From NCBI GenBank assembly GCA_027575765.1, contig JANBPT010000015.1, positions 62,001 to 126,000 on the forward strand: a stretch of 64,000 bases of DNA. Reading direction: 5' to 3'. The translations under genes were made by a program, and so were the position numbers. Of this stretch, positions 40,795 through 52,100 are shown piece after piece (position 1 is the first letter of the stretch; each line of letters starts with the position of its first letter). Under the pieces are notes generated by a model. That model searched no databases. It saw only the letters and a list, made by a program, of their open reading frames with translations, and was not told where the DNA came from. The DNA comes from Tieghemiomyces parasiticus (taxonomy: Eukaryota > Kickxellomycota > Dimargaritomycetes > Dimargaritales > Dimargaritaceae).

Positions 40795-43118
40795 TTACAG
40801 GTCACGGAACAAGGTCCGACGACGATCGGCGCGAGTCTTGCTAGACTTTTGGGCCTGTTCGAGGTGGTGCTCACAGTAGAACGTGCTCTCGACATTGTAG
40901 TACACGTCCCGGAGCGGGGCATGGCAGGTCTGGCACGTAAAGCAGGCCGGGTGGAAACGGCCCTCCACAACCTGGGCGCAGGGGCCTTCGATAGGCTTGC
41001 GGCAGCGCGTGCAGAGCGAGTGGTTCAACATGTGGTAGTGATACCGGCAGTGGGGTCGGTTGCGGAACACGTAGAAGGAATTATCCGGGAAGGTTTGGTG
41101 GCAGACCTGACAGTTAAAGCACTGAGGATGCCACTTGGCGTTTAGGGCGAACAGGGCCTCGCCGTCACGGACAAGTTGACGGCACCCAGCGCATGGGACC
41201 ATGGCTGGCGGCGGGACTGAGCTGGGGGCCGGAGGGGTGACTGGCGACGGGGCCGACCGGGCTGGAGCGGCCGAGGGCTGAGCCGATGACTGCGGCGGTG
41301 GGGGGTGGTGGGGGCCGGCCGGTAGTTTAGCGAACGCCCGGGCAAAGTCGTCCGGGCAGTAAAGCCGACCCTGGTGCTCACGAAGGAGAACTCCCAGGGA
41401 GCGTGAGTTGGACGCGTCGGCTGGTTTACGGCACACCGAGCAGCGGTAGTGCTCCGGATGCCAGTGGCGGCCGAAGGCGGCAACGGCCGAACTAGGCGGG
41501 AGGATGGGCTGTGTGCAGTAACCGCAGGGCGTTGGGTGGGGAGAAGCCGGGACCGATCCACCAGCGGGGCGCGGGGCCGCGGTGGCCGGGGGTCGTAAGC
41601 CCTGTGAGGACACGGGCCCTCCGCTGGGCGGATTCCGCATTACTGGGGTGGACGGAGTTACTTTAGGAGCAGGGGCAGGTTCGGGTAAAAGCGGTGGGGC
41701 GGCCCGTTCCTGCTGCTGCTGAGAGGGGAAGTGGGCCAGACAGTAGAACCGGCCGTTCTCGGTACCGTAGCACCCATGGCTGTTTTTAAGGAGACACCGG
41801 CAGTGGGCGCAACGGAAGCATTGGCGATGGAAAAAGGCCGAGTGGGGGTTCTCCGCCAGGGTGAGCGGGGTGTTGAGAATCGGCGTCCGACAGAGCTGAC
41901 AGGTCGGGGTGAGCAACTCGCCCTGGGGCCCCGTAGTGTGCGGCGGGTGGGCCTGGTGGTCGGCCTTGAGGGTCTGAATTTCCAACATAATGTCGCTGAG
42001 GAGGTCGTCGAGCTGGGTAAGTTTGTGCTGGTTGAACGGCTTGCGGGCGCCTCGACGGGTCGAACCATCGCCCGCCGAATCACCCGACATGGTGGAGGCC
42101 TGCGAGACCGAGGTATTGGAGCGGGTGAAGGGCGGGGTGACCAGCCCGTCGCTGAGGAGCGCTGGCTCGGCGGAACGGCCGCGCGGGGTCGGAGACGGGT
42201 CACGGTTACGCCGGGTGGCGGTGGGCAAGCTGGCGGGAGGTTGTGAATTGGGCGTGGGTGCGGCGGTGGAAGTGGGCGAAAACACTGCGGAGGCCGTGAG
42301 GGAAGATGGGTTGCGGTGGTCGAGGGTCGGGGTGAGCGGCGGGGAGATAGGTTTGCCGAGCTCGGTAGGCGGGCTCAGCTTCTTGGGCGCCTTGAGCTTG
42401 ATCGCGTAGGGGTTCGACGCCAGCTCACGCAGGGACTGGGCAGTGTGCGCTCCGATGCGCGGAGAGAATGCCGAAGGCGCCGGCTCGGTACGGAGCCGCA
42501 GCTTACTGAACCCGAACTCCAGCATATCTAGCGGTTGGGTCAGGTCCAGGGCCCGTGATACGGTGGGAGCGCGGGGTTCCAACTGCCGCGCACCGGTAGC
42601 TAAGGTCAGATCACTATCCAGAGAATCAGTGAGTTCTTTGAAGGACAAGCCCGGGGTGGTCCCTTTCCGACTACCATTACGATTCAGACCGGGCGGGACG
42701 AGGAGGGTGGTGGATGACGGGCGCCGCCGGGATAACCGGATGGTCGGGGCGCGGGCCGCCAGTGCCGGGTGCCGGGGTGGCTGGGCGGCGGTTGACCGGG
42801 TGGAAGACAGGCGAGAGGGTATCGTGGGCGACAGTGATGGGGTAGGGTCCTTACTGTGTGATGAGGTCGGGTGGGAACGCGGGGGCTCGACGTCGGCAAC
42901 CAGCGTGCCGGCGTCAGAGAAACCGATACTGGTCGAATACTCGTGCTGGTGGGTGCTGCGGGTGGAGTTATCACGACCGAGTTTTGACACGAGCTCCTGA
43001 ATCTCTAGCGAGTCCCGTGGGTTGACCTCCTCCATGTGGAGGTAGGCCAGGGACGGCTTTTGAAAGAACGACATCTGAGACGGTGGGTACTTCATCGCCG
43101 TGGAGGCCAAGCTGTCCG
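40795..43118 (-). CDS. PXL1: Paxillin-like protein with four LIM domains (main exon)
   Basis: 766 aa from the ATG at 43095. Scaffold of the actin/Rho/cytokinesis machinery, related to yeast Pxl1 and animal paxillin. Four LIM zinc domains occupy the C-terminal half: about 399-455 (CQLCRTPI...FHRQCFRCAHC), 524-585 (CGYCTQPI...WHPEHYRCSVC), 635-690 (CAGCRQLV...WHPQCFNCQVC) and 695-748 (CTRCRKPI...FHPACFTCQTC). The usual Cys/His zinc ligands are visible in all four. Ahead of them, LDDLLSDIMLEI (about 362-373) resembles a paxillin LD motif; a weaker one (EIQELVSKL) lies near residue 31. The N-terminal half is Ser/Pro/Thr-rich. The frame continues upstream of that ATG to a good splice acceptor (CCCTAACAG, exon from 43118), so an upstream exon is likely; see the candidate at 46062-46347. 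Without it, the ATG at 43095 could serve as start. Confidence 0.9.
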
Positions 43119-46061
43119 CTGTTAGGGTGGGAACCAACCGAGAAGGGTAGGGGTTGTAAACGAGTGGCGTGCGGGTGGAAGGCGGGAGAGAAAACGGGTT
43201 AACTAGGCATTCAGGGCAGTTGGAGCCGCCAGAGAGCGGCCGGCGGTGAAGGAGGGGGGAGGGGGTGAGCAGAGTGCCACGCCTAAGTAGGTGTGGTGTT
43301 AACAGTGAGCGCAGCTAGAGGAGAGCCGGTAGGGAGCGTAGTAAAAGGTTGAACAGTGGAATGGGCGAGGGTATAGCTGGCGATAGCCTGACGGTAGTCA
43401 CTAAAGGCGCATACCAGAGATAGGATCAAAAGAGGTAGCGACAACAAAGCAAAGGCCGCGACGACCAAGGAGAGGACTTTAAGACGCCACGCCGTACAGG
43501 CGCTACCTAAGCAGCTCTTGTCACGAAAGTTCTAAAAGTAAACACAACCCCAGCGCGCCCAGGATGTGCACGGTCAAGAACGGTGCCAAAAGAAAGAAAA
43601 AAAAACGTAACAAAAACAGGAGGCGGTAATGAGATGAAAGAATAGGAAGGGGCATATGGAACCAACACGAAAGGTCGGCTAGAGTGAATGTTCAGGGGTC
43701 GTAATTGTGTGGCATTTTAACACAAACAGAAGCAACCGGAGTGATTTGAAGCCAGCAGGTAAGGACGGGCAGGAAAGGAGAAGTGCCTAAAAGGAGCGGA
43801 GCAGGAACGAAGGAGTGGATAGGTGGGGATGTATAGTTAAGATGGGAAGAGGAAGGGGGAAGGGGCTCTTGTGCAGGATAAAACACAGCCCATGCTAGTT
43901 AATGTATATCAATCATGGGGGAGAATGGACGGAGAAATGTCAAAGAATTTGGTGGAGGAGTGTAGTCTTAGTCGCCGAGACTTGCGACAGAAACGGAAGG
44001 TGATTAAATATAGCGCCTCCCCAAAAAAATTCGTTGGAGGGTCATTAGCCGAGGCCAGCCTCCGTATAGACTCTATAAGGCAAGAGCGGGAGGGGGTAAG
44101 AATACACAGCCGAGTATGTGTGGCCGAATGTCGATCCCACCCGTGCTCTCCGAACCACGATGAAGGAGCAATATGAAAGGGGAAGGGGGGAGAGGGAAGC
44201 TTGCCAAAAGTAAGTGAGGGAAAGGAGGGGCGGTTTCGTAGGTAACCCACCCACTAGCGACCGTCTTCCCCCGTCAACGGAATCCGAGGAGGACTGCCGT
44301 GAGGATCAAAAGTTGTCGGCACTCCCTCCCCCAAGGGCGACCCGGAGTAGCTTGGCTCAAGCCGGTCTAGCCTCAAAGGGTATATGTCGAGAGAAGTGGG
44401 GCTGGGGTTACACCGAGCAACGAGGCGCAGGGGAAGTCCGGAAACTGTCGGCGGGGGGGGCAGTACAAGTGGGGTAATGCGAGGAGGTAGAGGTAAACGA
44501 GGCGCTACGGGTCGAGCGTACAATGGCAGCGCTCGTTGGCGCCTCCGGCCTTGACGCCCTGTTCTTTACCGGAGGGATAAGCCAACGCTAAAGTGCCGAT
44601 GGCGAAGGAATCCATTGAAACGAATAGGTATGGAACTGAGGAGACCCGTGGACCGCGCCCAATGGGGTTGCAGGGGTCACACTTAGATAAACACAACTGG
44701 GAAGCCAAACGTATGGCCAACAGGCGAGCACGCTGCCTCGCCGCCCTGATCGCCTATACTCAGAACAGCCAGTCAGAGTCCCCCCCGCCGAAGAGTAGCG
44801 GAGCTGCAATGTCCGGCCCGCGTCTCCCAATCAGATGTCCCCCGGATAACGTACAGGCAGTACTCATCCAGGTCAAATGAAAGGAGTCCGTACCCCCTCC
44901 CCACTCCCCTGACCTCCAGCGATAGAATACCACGTTGCAGATTGGTGTGGGGAGGGGGACGGGCGGGCATTATACCTAGCGAGAGCTCGACTCATTGCCC
45001 GTATGGAGGCTAACTGGAAGGCAAATAGGTCCTGAAAAAAAGGGGGGAAGATACTGAAAAAACGGTGGCTAATCCTTCATAGAGCAAAACAATCCGAACC
45101 TCTGGGCGATAGCAACCACCGCATCACCTTCCCTCCTCCCACCCCCTGTTGGTGTAGCTTTCCCACCCTACTCTACCTGCTGGCAAGCGACCAACCGGGG
45201 GTATCCTCGTCCCACACGCCACTGTTGGGAGAGGAGCGGGATCCGCAATCTTTCCTCTTCTAGATGCTGGATGGAGGTGGACCCGAAACAGAACCAGTAT
45301 AGGCAGGAGTCGTGATGGGCGCGGGAGGAGCAAGGGAGGTACGCAAAATACGCGGAGGAGGCGTCAGCCTAAAAAGCGCGAGGTGAAAGTCGACAAAAAC
45401 GTTGTGTAAATAAGCGAGGAGGAGGATGCCATCGCACTTCTGGGCCGTCCCCCGCACATCCTGGTGTACAAAATAAAACCGCCACTGCGTAGTGAAGTAA
45501 AGTGAAGGTGAGCAGGGAAAGTAGTATCCGTCGGCCTGTCCGACCACGCGCCAAGGCTGTTGTGACAGACGGTAAAATGCGGGTTAGGTAGACCCCATCG
45601 CTCCCCCCCACCGCCGCCGCAGCCGTCTGATGCAGGGTCAGTGTGTATGCTATTCACAGCTCTGTCCACCACATGCACACTGTCCGAGCGGCTACATGCG
45701 ACAGCTCCTCCAAAATCAACGATATAGTGAATATAAAAATAGCTACGCTATAACAGGGCACCCCAAGTCACCTGCAGCAGGAACAGCAGGAGGCATTGGT
45801 AGGTGGGAAGATGACCGTAAATGTACAGTCCATGAGGGCTGTGAAAGTATACTCTGGGCGGCTCCAAAGAAGCTGGCGTGAACAGCACCCTTCCCCCGCA
45901 GGTCGCTCCAAACGACGAAATAGTAAATATGAATAGTAAAGGGGGGTAGAGAGTAATCGCTACACACCGGAATGCAGAGTTGCAAGTGACCCCTGGAGGC
46001 CATTATATCCGCTGCGGGTGCTGGCCCGTCGAGACCCATAATCTCCGGTCGCTGTACTTAC
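43119..46061. other. 2.9-kb region: candidate long intron or 5' region of the LIM gene
   Basis: No recognisable coding sequence. Large parts are purine-rich on plus (pyrimidine-rich on the LIM gene's strand). Both ends fit splice sites on the minus strand (GTAAGT at 46061-46056, CAG at 43121-43119) in compatible phase, so it may be one intron, far longer than the 157-321 bp introns elsewhere in the window. Confidence 0.4.
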
Positions 46062-46347
46062 TTTTCCGAATACGCGACTTCTGGCGTCTGATTGAATAGT
46101 AACGGCGGGTGAACCCCGACGGTGCCCGGGACATGCGGGGTCGGTCGGTGGTGTGCTGATGCGCGAAGGGTGATCCGGTTGATGCGGCCTCGCGAGGCTG
46201 GGCGGCTGGTGGTGGGGGTGACGAGGGTGGCTCCCTGCCGCATATATGTAGGGAAAGGTAGGCGAGATTCACATCCTCACCGCAGGAGGAGCACTTGATA
46301 CTCGGGAGCACTTCGCTCGGCCGACGCTCGTCGGAGGCGGCGCTCAT
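46062..46347 (-). CDS. Putative first exon, zinc-knuckle-like N-terminus, possibly of the LIM gene
   Basis: 286 bp open from an ATG at 46347 to a strong GTAAGT donor after base 46062: 95 codons plus one base. It encodes EVLPSIKCSSCGEDVNLAYL followed by SLHICGREPP, that is C19-x2-C22-x11-H34-x-C36, a small zinc-knuckle-like motif followed by a Pro/Ser-rich stretch. As I recall, a CxxC...HxC motif of this kind opens the N-terminus of filamentous-fungal paxillin-like LIM proteins, and the phase matches the acceptor of the LIM main exon, giving a joined protein of 869 aa. The alternative is a separate small gene whose later exons I cannot find. Confidence refers to this being a real exon; membership in the LIM gene is less sure. 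Confidence 0.45.
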
Positions 46348-49147
46348 GACGGAATAGAAAGGGAACGGATATGAGGCAGAGATGGTGAAGGATAATATGG
46401 AGTGCTAGAAATGAGTGTGTATCAAATCCAGCGGGGTATATTAGCAGAGAACCCGTAGAGGGTCGGGCAGGCGGATGGTAGAAGGGTCAGGTAACCCCCT
46501 CGGGGGTGACCGCGCTCTACGATGGGTGCGAAAGTGAATGAGACGCGGTGAGAAATGACAGGCGGGGCTTCTGGCCAAAGGTGTTGGTGATGACGGGGGT
46601 AAAATGGAAATATGTAGAAGGGCTAAGGGTGACATGGGTTTCAATGTGATAAAATCGAGCGAGCTCTCGTGTCGATAGATAGCTATGGGCAATTAAAAAG
46701 CCGAGTAGACAGGCGCGACGCCGGGATGGGGGTTATATAAGTGCACAGGTAGGCAAATTGAACGAAAAAACGAGGCAGGTAAAGCGGTTGATACGACGTG
46801 ATGCTGGTACGGGCGTAGGCGCAACAGTGACTGCACATCAAAGGGGGGGAGGGTTAAGGAGGTCAAGGCGTTATGGTAGTGGCGAGGGTGTGATAATACC
46901 ACGCACACGGTGCAGCCATGGATGCCCCAAAACACAAGGTGGTTAGCCAGTCGAGGAATGGATCCGAGAGCGACACGAAATACGATGTGCCGATATAAAA
47001 ATAATCGATCCGCGCACCGTTATTAAACCGGAGGAGGTAAAGGCAGGAGGGCGCGTAGATAGGGAAGAGGAGGGGGTGATTAGCGAGTTGTTAGCGCTAA
47101 ATGATAGGGATGCGACAGAATTGGTCCTTCATTAGGGCGCTCAAGCAAAATCGAGAAATGCCCAAGTGAGACCGAAACTCACGCCACGTCACACGAATTG
47201 GCGCTGGTCAACCACCTCCACTGTATGCTGCCAGTTTGTTGTGGGATGTAGGCTCAGTCGAGTCTCCGGAGGTCCTCGTCTGGTTCCCGACAATAGGCAG
47301 CCAAACTAAACGAAATCTGGCGCCATATCAGTGGGAACGGTGTCCAGCGAGGCGGGTAATAAGAAACTTACCTGTTTAGAAGGAGGGTACTAGGCTACGC
47401 GTGCAGGAATAAGGGGCGGTTTATGTGATGTAGCGGGACGGGGTAGATGCGGGGGCTGTCAAGTGCGTCACGGTTATGCAGGAACTTCCGTAGGCAGGCC
47501 AGTGAAATATGGGAACGACTTGGGTAAACTGGACGAAAGAGGCGAGGCTCTAAGGAGGAAGGGGAAAAAGTGAAGCCTGGCCGGGCGGCAAAGGGCTATA
47601 ACTTGACAGATGGGTACGTAACCAGTGTCTGGGACTGAAATGGTGAAGCGGTGTCAAGTGGGTAGCATGGGAGAGACGGGTGTTGGAGATACTAGGCCAA
47701 TCCTGGTTGCGGCAGTGTCGAATATACAGAGGGGAGCGGGCTAGCAAAAGATGGAGTGGCCAAGGCAATCGGGCTAGGCTATAGGCGGGTTTGCTGTTCA
47801 GTTGTGGAGAAGTGTGGATGAGTGAAAAATAAACCGGTGTGCAGTAGGTCGAGGAAGCGGCAGGTCTATATAGCTATTAGACAAACGATACAGAACACAC
47901 GCAAAGCCGTCACCGCGGCATGGGGAGACCGGAAAAGGGTGCCGAGAGGAAAGGCAGGGATCGGGAGGAGGAGAAGACGAGGTCCGGACGGAAGGCCAGA
48001 AAAAAAATCCGCTACGAGTGGGCCAAAGGAATCAAAGAAAGCTGAAAGGAGGAACGAATGAGAGAGTGTCTGGTGGGTCGGGTCCCCCCTTCTCCGCACC
48101 CGTCTTTGGGTGCCAGGACGGGGGACCGACGACTGCCTCCGTCCCTCTATGCACCTATACTCGGAAGGTATGGGTCGATCGGTGCATATAGGTACCCTGT
48201 AAAGCGTACATGCATAGGAGGCTTGCCGTGGCCATGACGGAGGCGACGGAGGCGGCGGCATATAAAGAGGGCCCCGGCCCTCCACCATTTTCCATTAATT
48301 GGCTCCTTCCTCCCCCTTCATCGCATCGCAAAGAAATCGCACAAGGCTTGGTTGGCCAGGGTCACTTAAAGTTGGAGCTCAGGCGGAGGAGGGAGGCGGG
48401 TAGGTAGGAACAAACGGCGAGTAAACGTAGCCAGGGTAGTGGGGTGGGGGGAGAGGAAAAGGCGAATGGCCGCTTGAACGGCGGAGGCTAAAGAGCTCAA
48501 TGGCTTCGAAACCGCGGCGTGAATAAAGGAGGAGGGTTACACAAAGAACGGGCTTTTACGATCCTCATTCATCCTTCTACTGCAGGGCTACGGTCTATCA
48601 CTTACCGAACACGAAGAGAGCCCGGCGGCGGGTTGCCTCTGGGCGGGCCGAGCGAACACAAAGGTCCCCTCGAGACAGCAAGGCTAACACTTCGAGATTG
48701 TAAAGCGAATGGTGAACAGTGAGGTGTTGTAAAGAGAGCAGGGAACGGGGCCCCGTCGGCCTTACTCACTCGTTCCCTTTGGTACCTAACGCTAGGACCA
48801 TGCTATCCGTTGCGCCTATCCTCGGTCAATCCAAATATCCGCAATTCGCTATATCTATGGACTTAGGCATGATGATAACCACCAAGCAATGTCCGCTCAA
48901 AATGACAATCCGTCCGGTATTTATTAACCTGATACGCCCACCAACAATACGAGGTGCAAGATTTGGACACCAATATGCATCGAAGGAGTGCTTACGCCAG
49001 GTACACAAGACCGCCCATCCAGTAATTGTGTGGTAATTTTATATATACAGCAATACAGATTCCATGAGTTCAGGGGTGTGCAACAGTATTTGGTAGAAAA
49101 ATGAAAAATTAAACAAAAAAAGGCGAGGCCTCACGTGTCACTTGATA
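46348..49147. other. 2.8-kb intergenic region
   Basis: Purine-rich on the plus strand over much of 46550-48500, i.e. pyrimidine-rich on minus, fitting the upstream region of the 46347 exon. A short imperfect inverted repeat (8-base arms 48148-48155 and 48181-48188) is present. The right end is the AT-rich 3' flank of the giant gene. No gene supported. Confidence 0.5.
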
Positions 49148-52100
49148 TTACGGCTGGTGCGACACGTATACCACGGGCCGTTTAGTCAGCGTGGGACGCA
49201 GTGTCGAGAGGTCGGACACGCGGGGCCGCGGGTGGTGGTGGTGGTGATGGCTCGATATAGATGAGCTGGTGCTGGCCCGGGAGGCCGTGGAGAGAACCGG
49301 AGAGGGGCTAGCGAGGGGCTCATCCTCGACACGGAAGATACCACCGCTCATCCGACCAGCGCTGGTGGTAGGAGGGTAGGTCGTGGAAGAGGCGGGCCCA
49401 CCGGGGCTAAACCCAGGGGTGGTCACGTTAGACCGGGGGCTAGGTAGATGGTGATGGCCGTGGCCGTGGCTGTGGTGCATTTGCTTAGCAGCCGTGCCCT
49501 GATAAAAGTAAAGTCCAGCGTCGGCGGTCTGGTGGGGACTACCTGGCCAGCCGGAGGACGACACGGTGGGGGAGAAAGGTGAGCGGGCTGCTGATGAAGC
49601 AATGGACGCGTCGTGCGTAGACATGGGACTGGTGGGCAGAAGTGGAGAGGGGCCCACCACGATACGCCGGCGCGGAAGGGACAGTTGGGATGGGTCAGCG
49701 GCAGCTGCGCGGGGCTGCAGGTCCGTGATCATGGCCCGGTTAGTGGCGATCTGATTCCGCAGCTGCTCACTCTTACCCTCAAAGTGCTGGGTCTGAATCT
49801 TAATGGCTTTGCGAGTCAGATTCAGATGGTCCACCAAGTAGGCGAGCTCGGAGGCCGACAAGAAGGCCAGGACGCCTTGCGGTTCACTGCACAGCCGGCG
49901 GATGTTTTCAATGTCCAGGCTCACCATAGGTGCGGTGTAGGTGAGGGCCAGCACTGACGAGTTGGGCGAGTATCCGGAAGTTGGGGTGGGGGCGCCCGAG
50001 CTACCGCCGGACAATTGGGATGTCGATAGGGGTGGGAGAGCCACGGCTGCGGTCGTCGCAGCGGCGGGCACCGCCGGTCGATGCTGGGCGGTGAACCGTT
50101 CGGGTAGGATAGTACTGGTGGTGCGGTTCGCCGTGGCCGAACCTACCCGGTGGTGGCCTGGCTGATTCAAAGCCCCGCCAGCGCGCGGGATCATTCGGCC
50201 AAGCGACGCCGAATGGACCTCGTCTAGGTTGAGAGGCAGGTCGAGCGAGAACATAAATAGCTGTCGAGTGCGACGGGTTTTCCACAGCCGAGTCCAGTTA
50301 CCCGCACCGGCGGTGGCGGATCGCTCACCCTGCAGGTAGAGGACCTCGTCGCAAAGCTGGCGGCCAAAATGTGCGTGGGATAGCTTGGGCCGTTTGCGTA
50401 CTACTGGACCGGCGGTGACGGTCACTGCCGGGGTCGGTTGGGCGGGTGCTGGGGTCGCTGGTGCCTTGGATGACCACCATGAAGACAGGGAAGTGGTCCA
50501 GGAACCGGCAGCGGGCTTACCCGGAGGCGGGGCCCGGGTCGGCGGCGGGGGCGGCACCGTAGGTGCAGCCAGCTCATTGGATGAGGCAATCACGTCAGCG
50601 GGGGCTAGGTGACGCAGGCGAGCGGCCACGTCGGCACGGCGACCCGTGTGGGCCCCGTCCAAACGAAAGGGTGAAAGGTGGCCGGTAGATGTCGGGCGGC
50701 TGGGCGGATCATCGCTAAAGCTAAAGGCCATAAACGATTCGAATCCGGTGAAGGCGTCATCGTGGCCGTGTAATGGTGGCTCGGAGGGTCGTGGGGGCGT
50801 AGCCGACGGGGCGGCTGAGAAGCGGGGCTGCATCTGGTTCCACTCGTACGAAAGGACCGCCGCATAGGCCTGATCCTGGGCCATATCGCTCCAGGCGCCC
50901 ATGGAGATGGTTGAGAGGCGGTCTGGAACGTACAGGGAGCGCGGCGGGGACTGTCCCGGGGTTCGGGTCCCCAGGGATGTACGATGTGATTCCAACGTAA
51001 CGGCCGAGGCCGGGGCTAAAAACGACGGGAGCCCCTTCCGGTGGGCAGAGCTTGACGGGCCAGCGCGGGTGGGGTCCGGCCGGTTCGGAGCGTCAGTTTT
51101 TAGGCTGGTACGCTGGGCGGCTGACGCGGGAACCGTGGCCGTAGGGGCCTCCTGAAGGCGCGCAGTCAAAGACGGCGTGGATCGGAAAGCGACTGCGGTA
51201 CGTTGCTCAACCTGCACGGACGTGGGGGGTGAGGTGGTAATCTGCACGGGGACGGCGTCCGGCTTCGAAGCCATCCCGTCGTCGGACCTCCGTGGGGTCG
51301 GAAGCTGCACGTTAGGCTGGATGATGGTCCGCTTCTCCGGCGTCAAACGGTGCTGAGAGACGGACGGGGAAACGGAGATCCGCGGGGGTAGAGTTGAGGC
51401 CGCCGCGGATGCGACAGGTGAGGTTTCTGTCTCATTAGATGGTGTTGCGTGAGACGAATCATTCGAAGACTGGACAGGCGACGGACGCACAGTCAGGGTC
51501 TCACCAGATTGCCCAGGTGACCGCGGTGGGGAGAATGAGGATCGAGTCGGCAGGGAAAGGTGTACCGTGGCATGGGCCACGCGCACGGGTGAGCGGGCCA
51601 AGATGACACTCTGCTGACTGCTGTGGCTGTTTATCACCGGGGAAAGGGGTATCACCGCTGACTCGGCCACATCCAGGCGGAGGTGGCTGGATCCAACACT
51701 ATCTTGCGGCACCTGTACAACAGGCAACGCTGGGAATGAAGACGAGGCTGGTGAGGTTGCTGAGCGGTCTGAGGCGGCGTCGCAAAAGCGCTCGGTTGTC
51801 TGGTGGTCAATCCCAGCCAACTGCTGGGCAATAGGAGTGGCGCCCGCTAGGAGTGGTGGTGGGATGTCTGGGAGAGAGGAAGCTAGAGGGGGGCGCAGCG
51901 AGCTGAGGGCGCTTCCCCGGTGGCTATGGAACTGCGGGGTACTATACCCGGACGGACCGGGGCTACCGCGGGTCAGGATCATGGGGAACGCGCCGGCCGG
52001 AGACTGGGTCGACAGACACACGCGGGTAGCTTTCTGCAGACCGATGATCCGATCCTCGCTACAGCGGCTTTCCACGAACGAAGAAGTGTGGCTGGCAATA

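Noticed and set aside
45260..45680. Overlapping minus-strand frames of 80-104 codons
   Set aside because: Considered as further exons after the 46.3-kb exon. No good acceptor in matching phase and no family-like sequence.
48148..48188. Inverted repeat with 8-base arms
   Set aside because: Short arms and a 25-base loop are expected by chance in 64 kb. No neighbouring feature supports a function.
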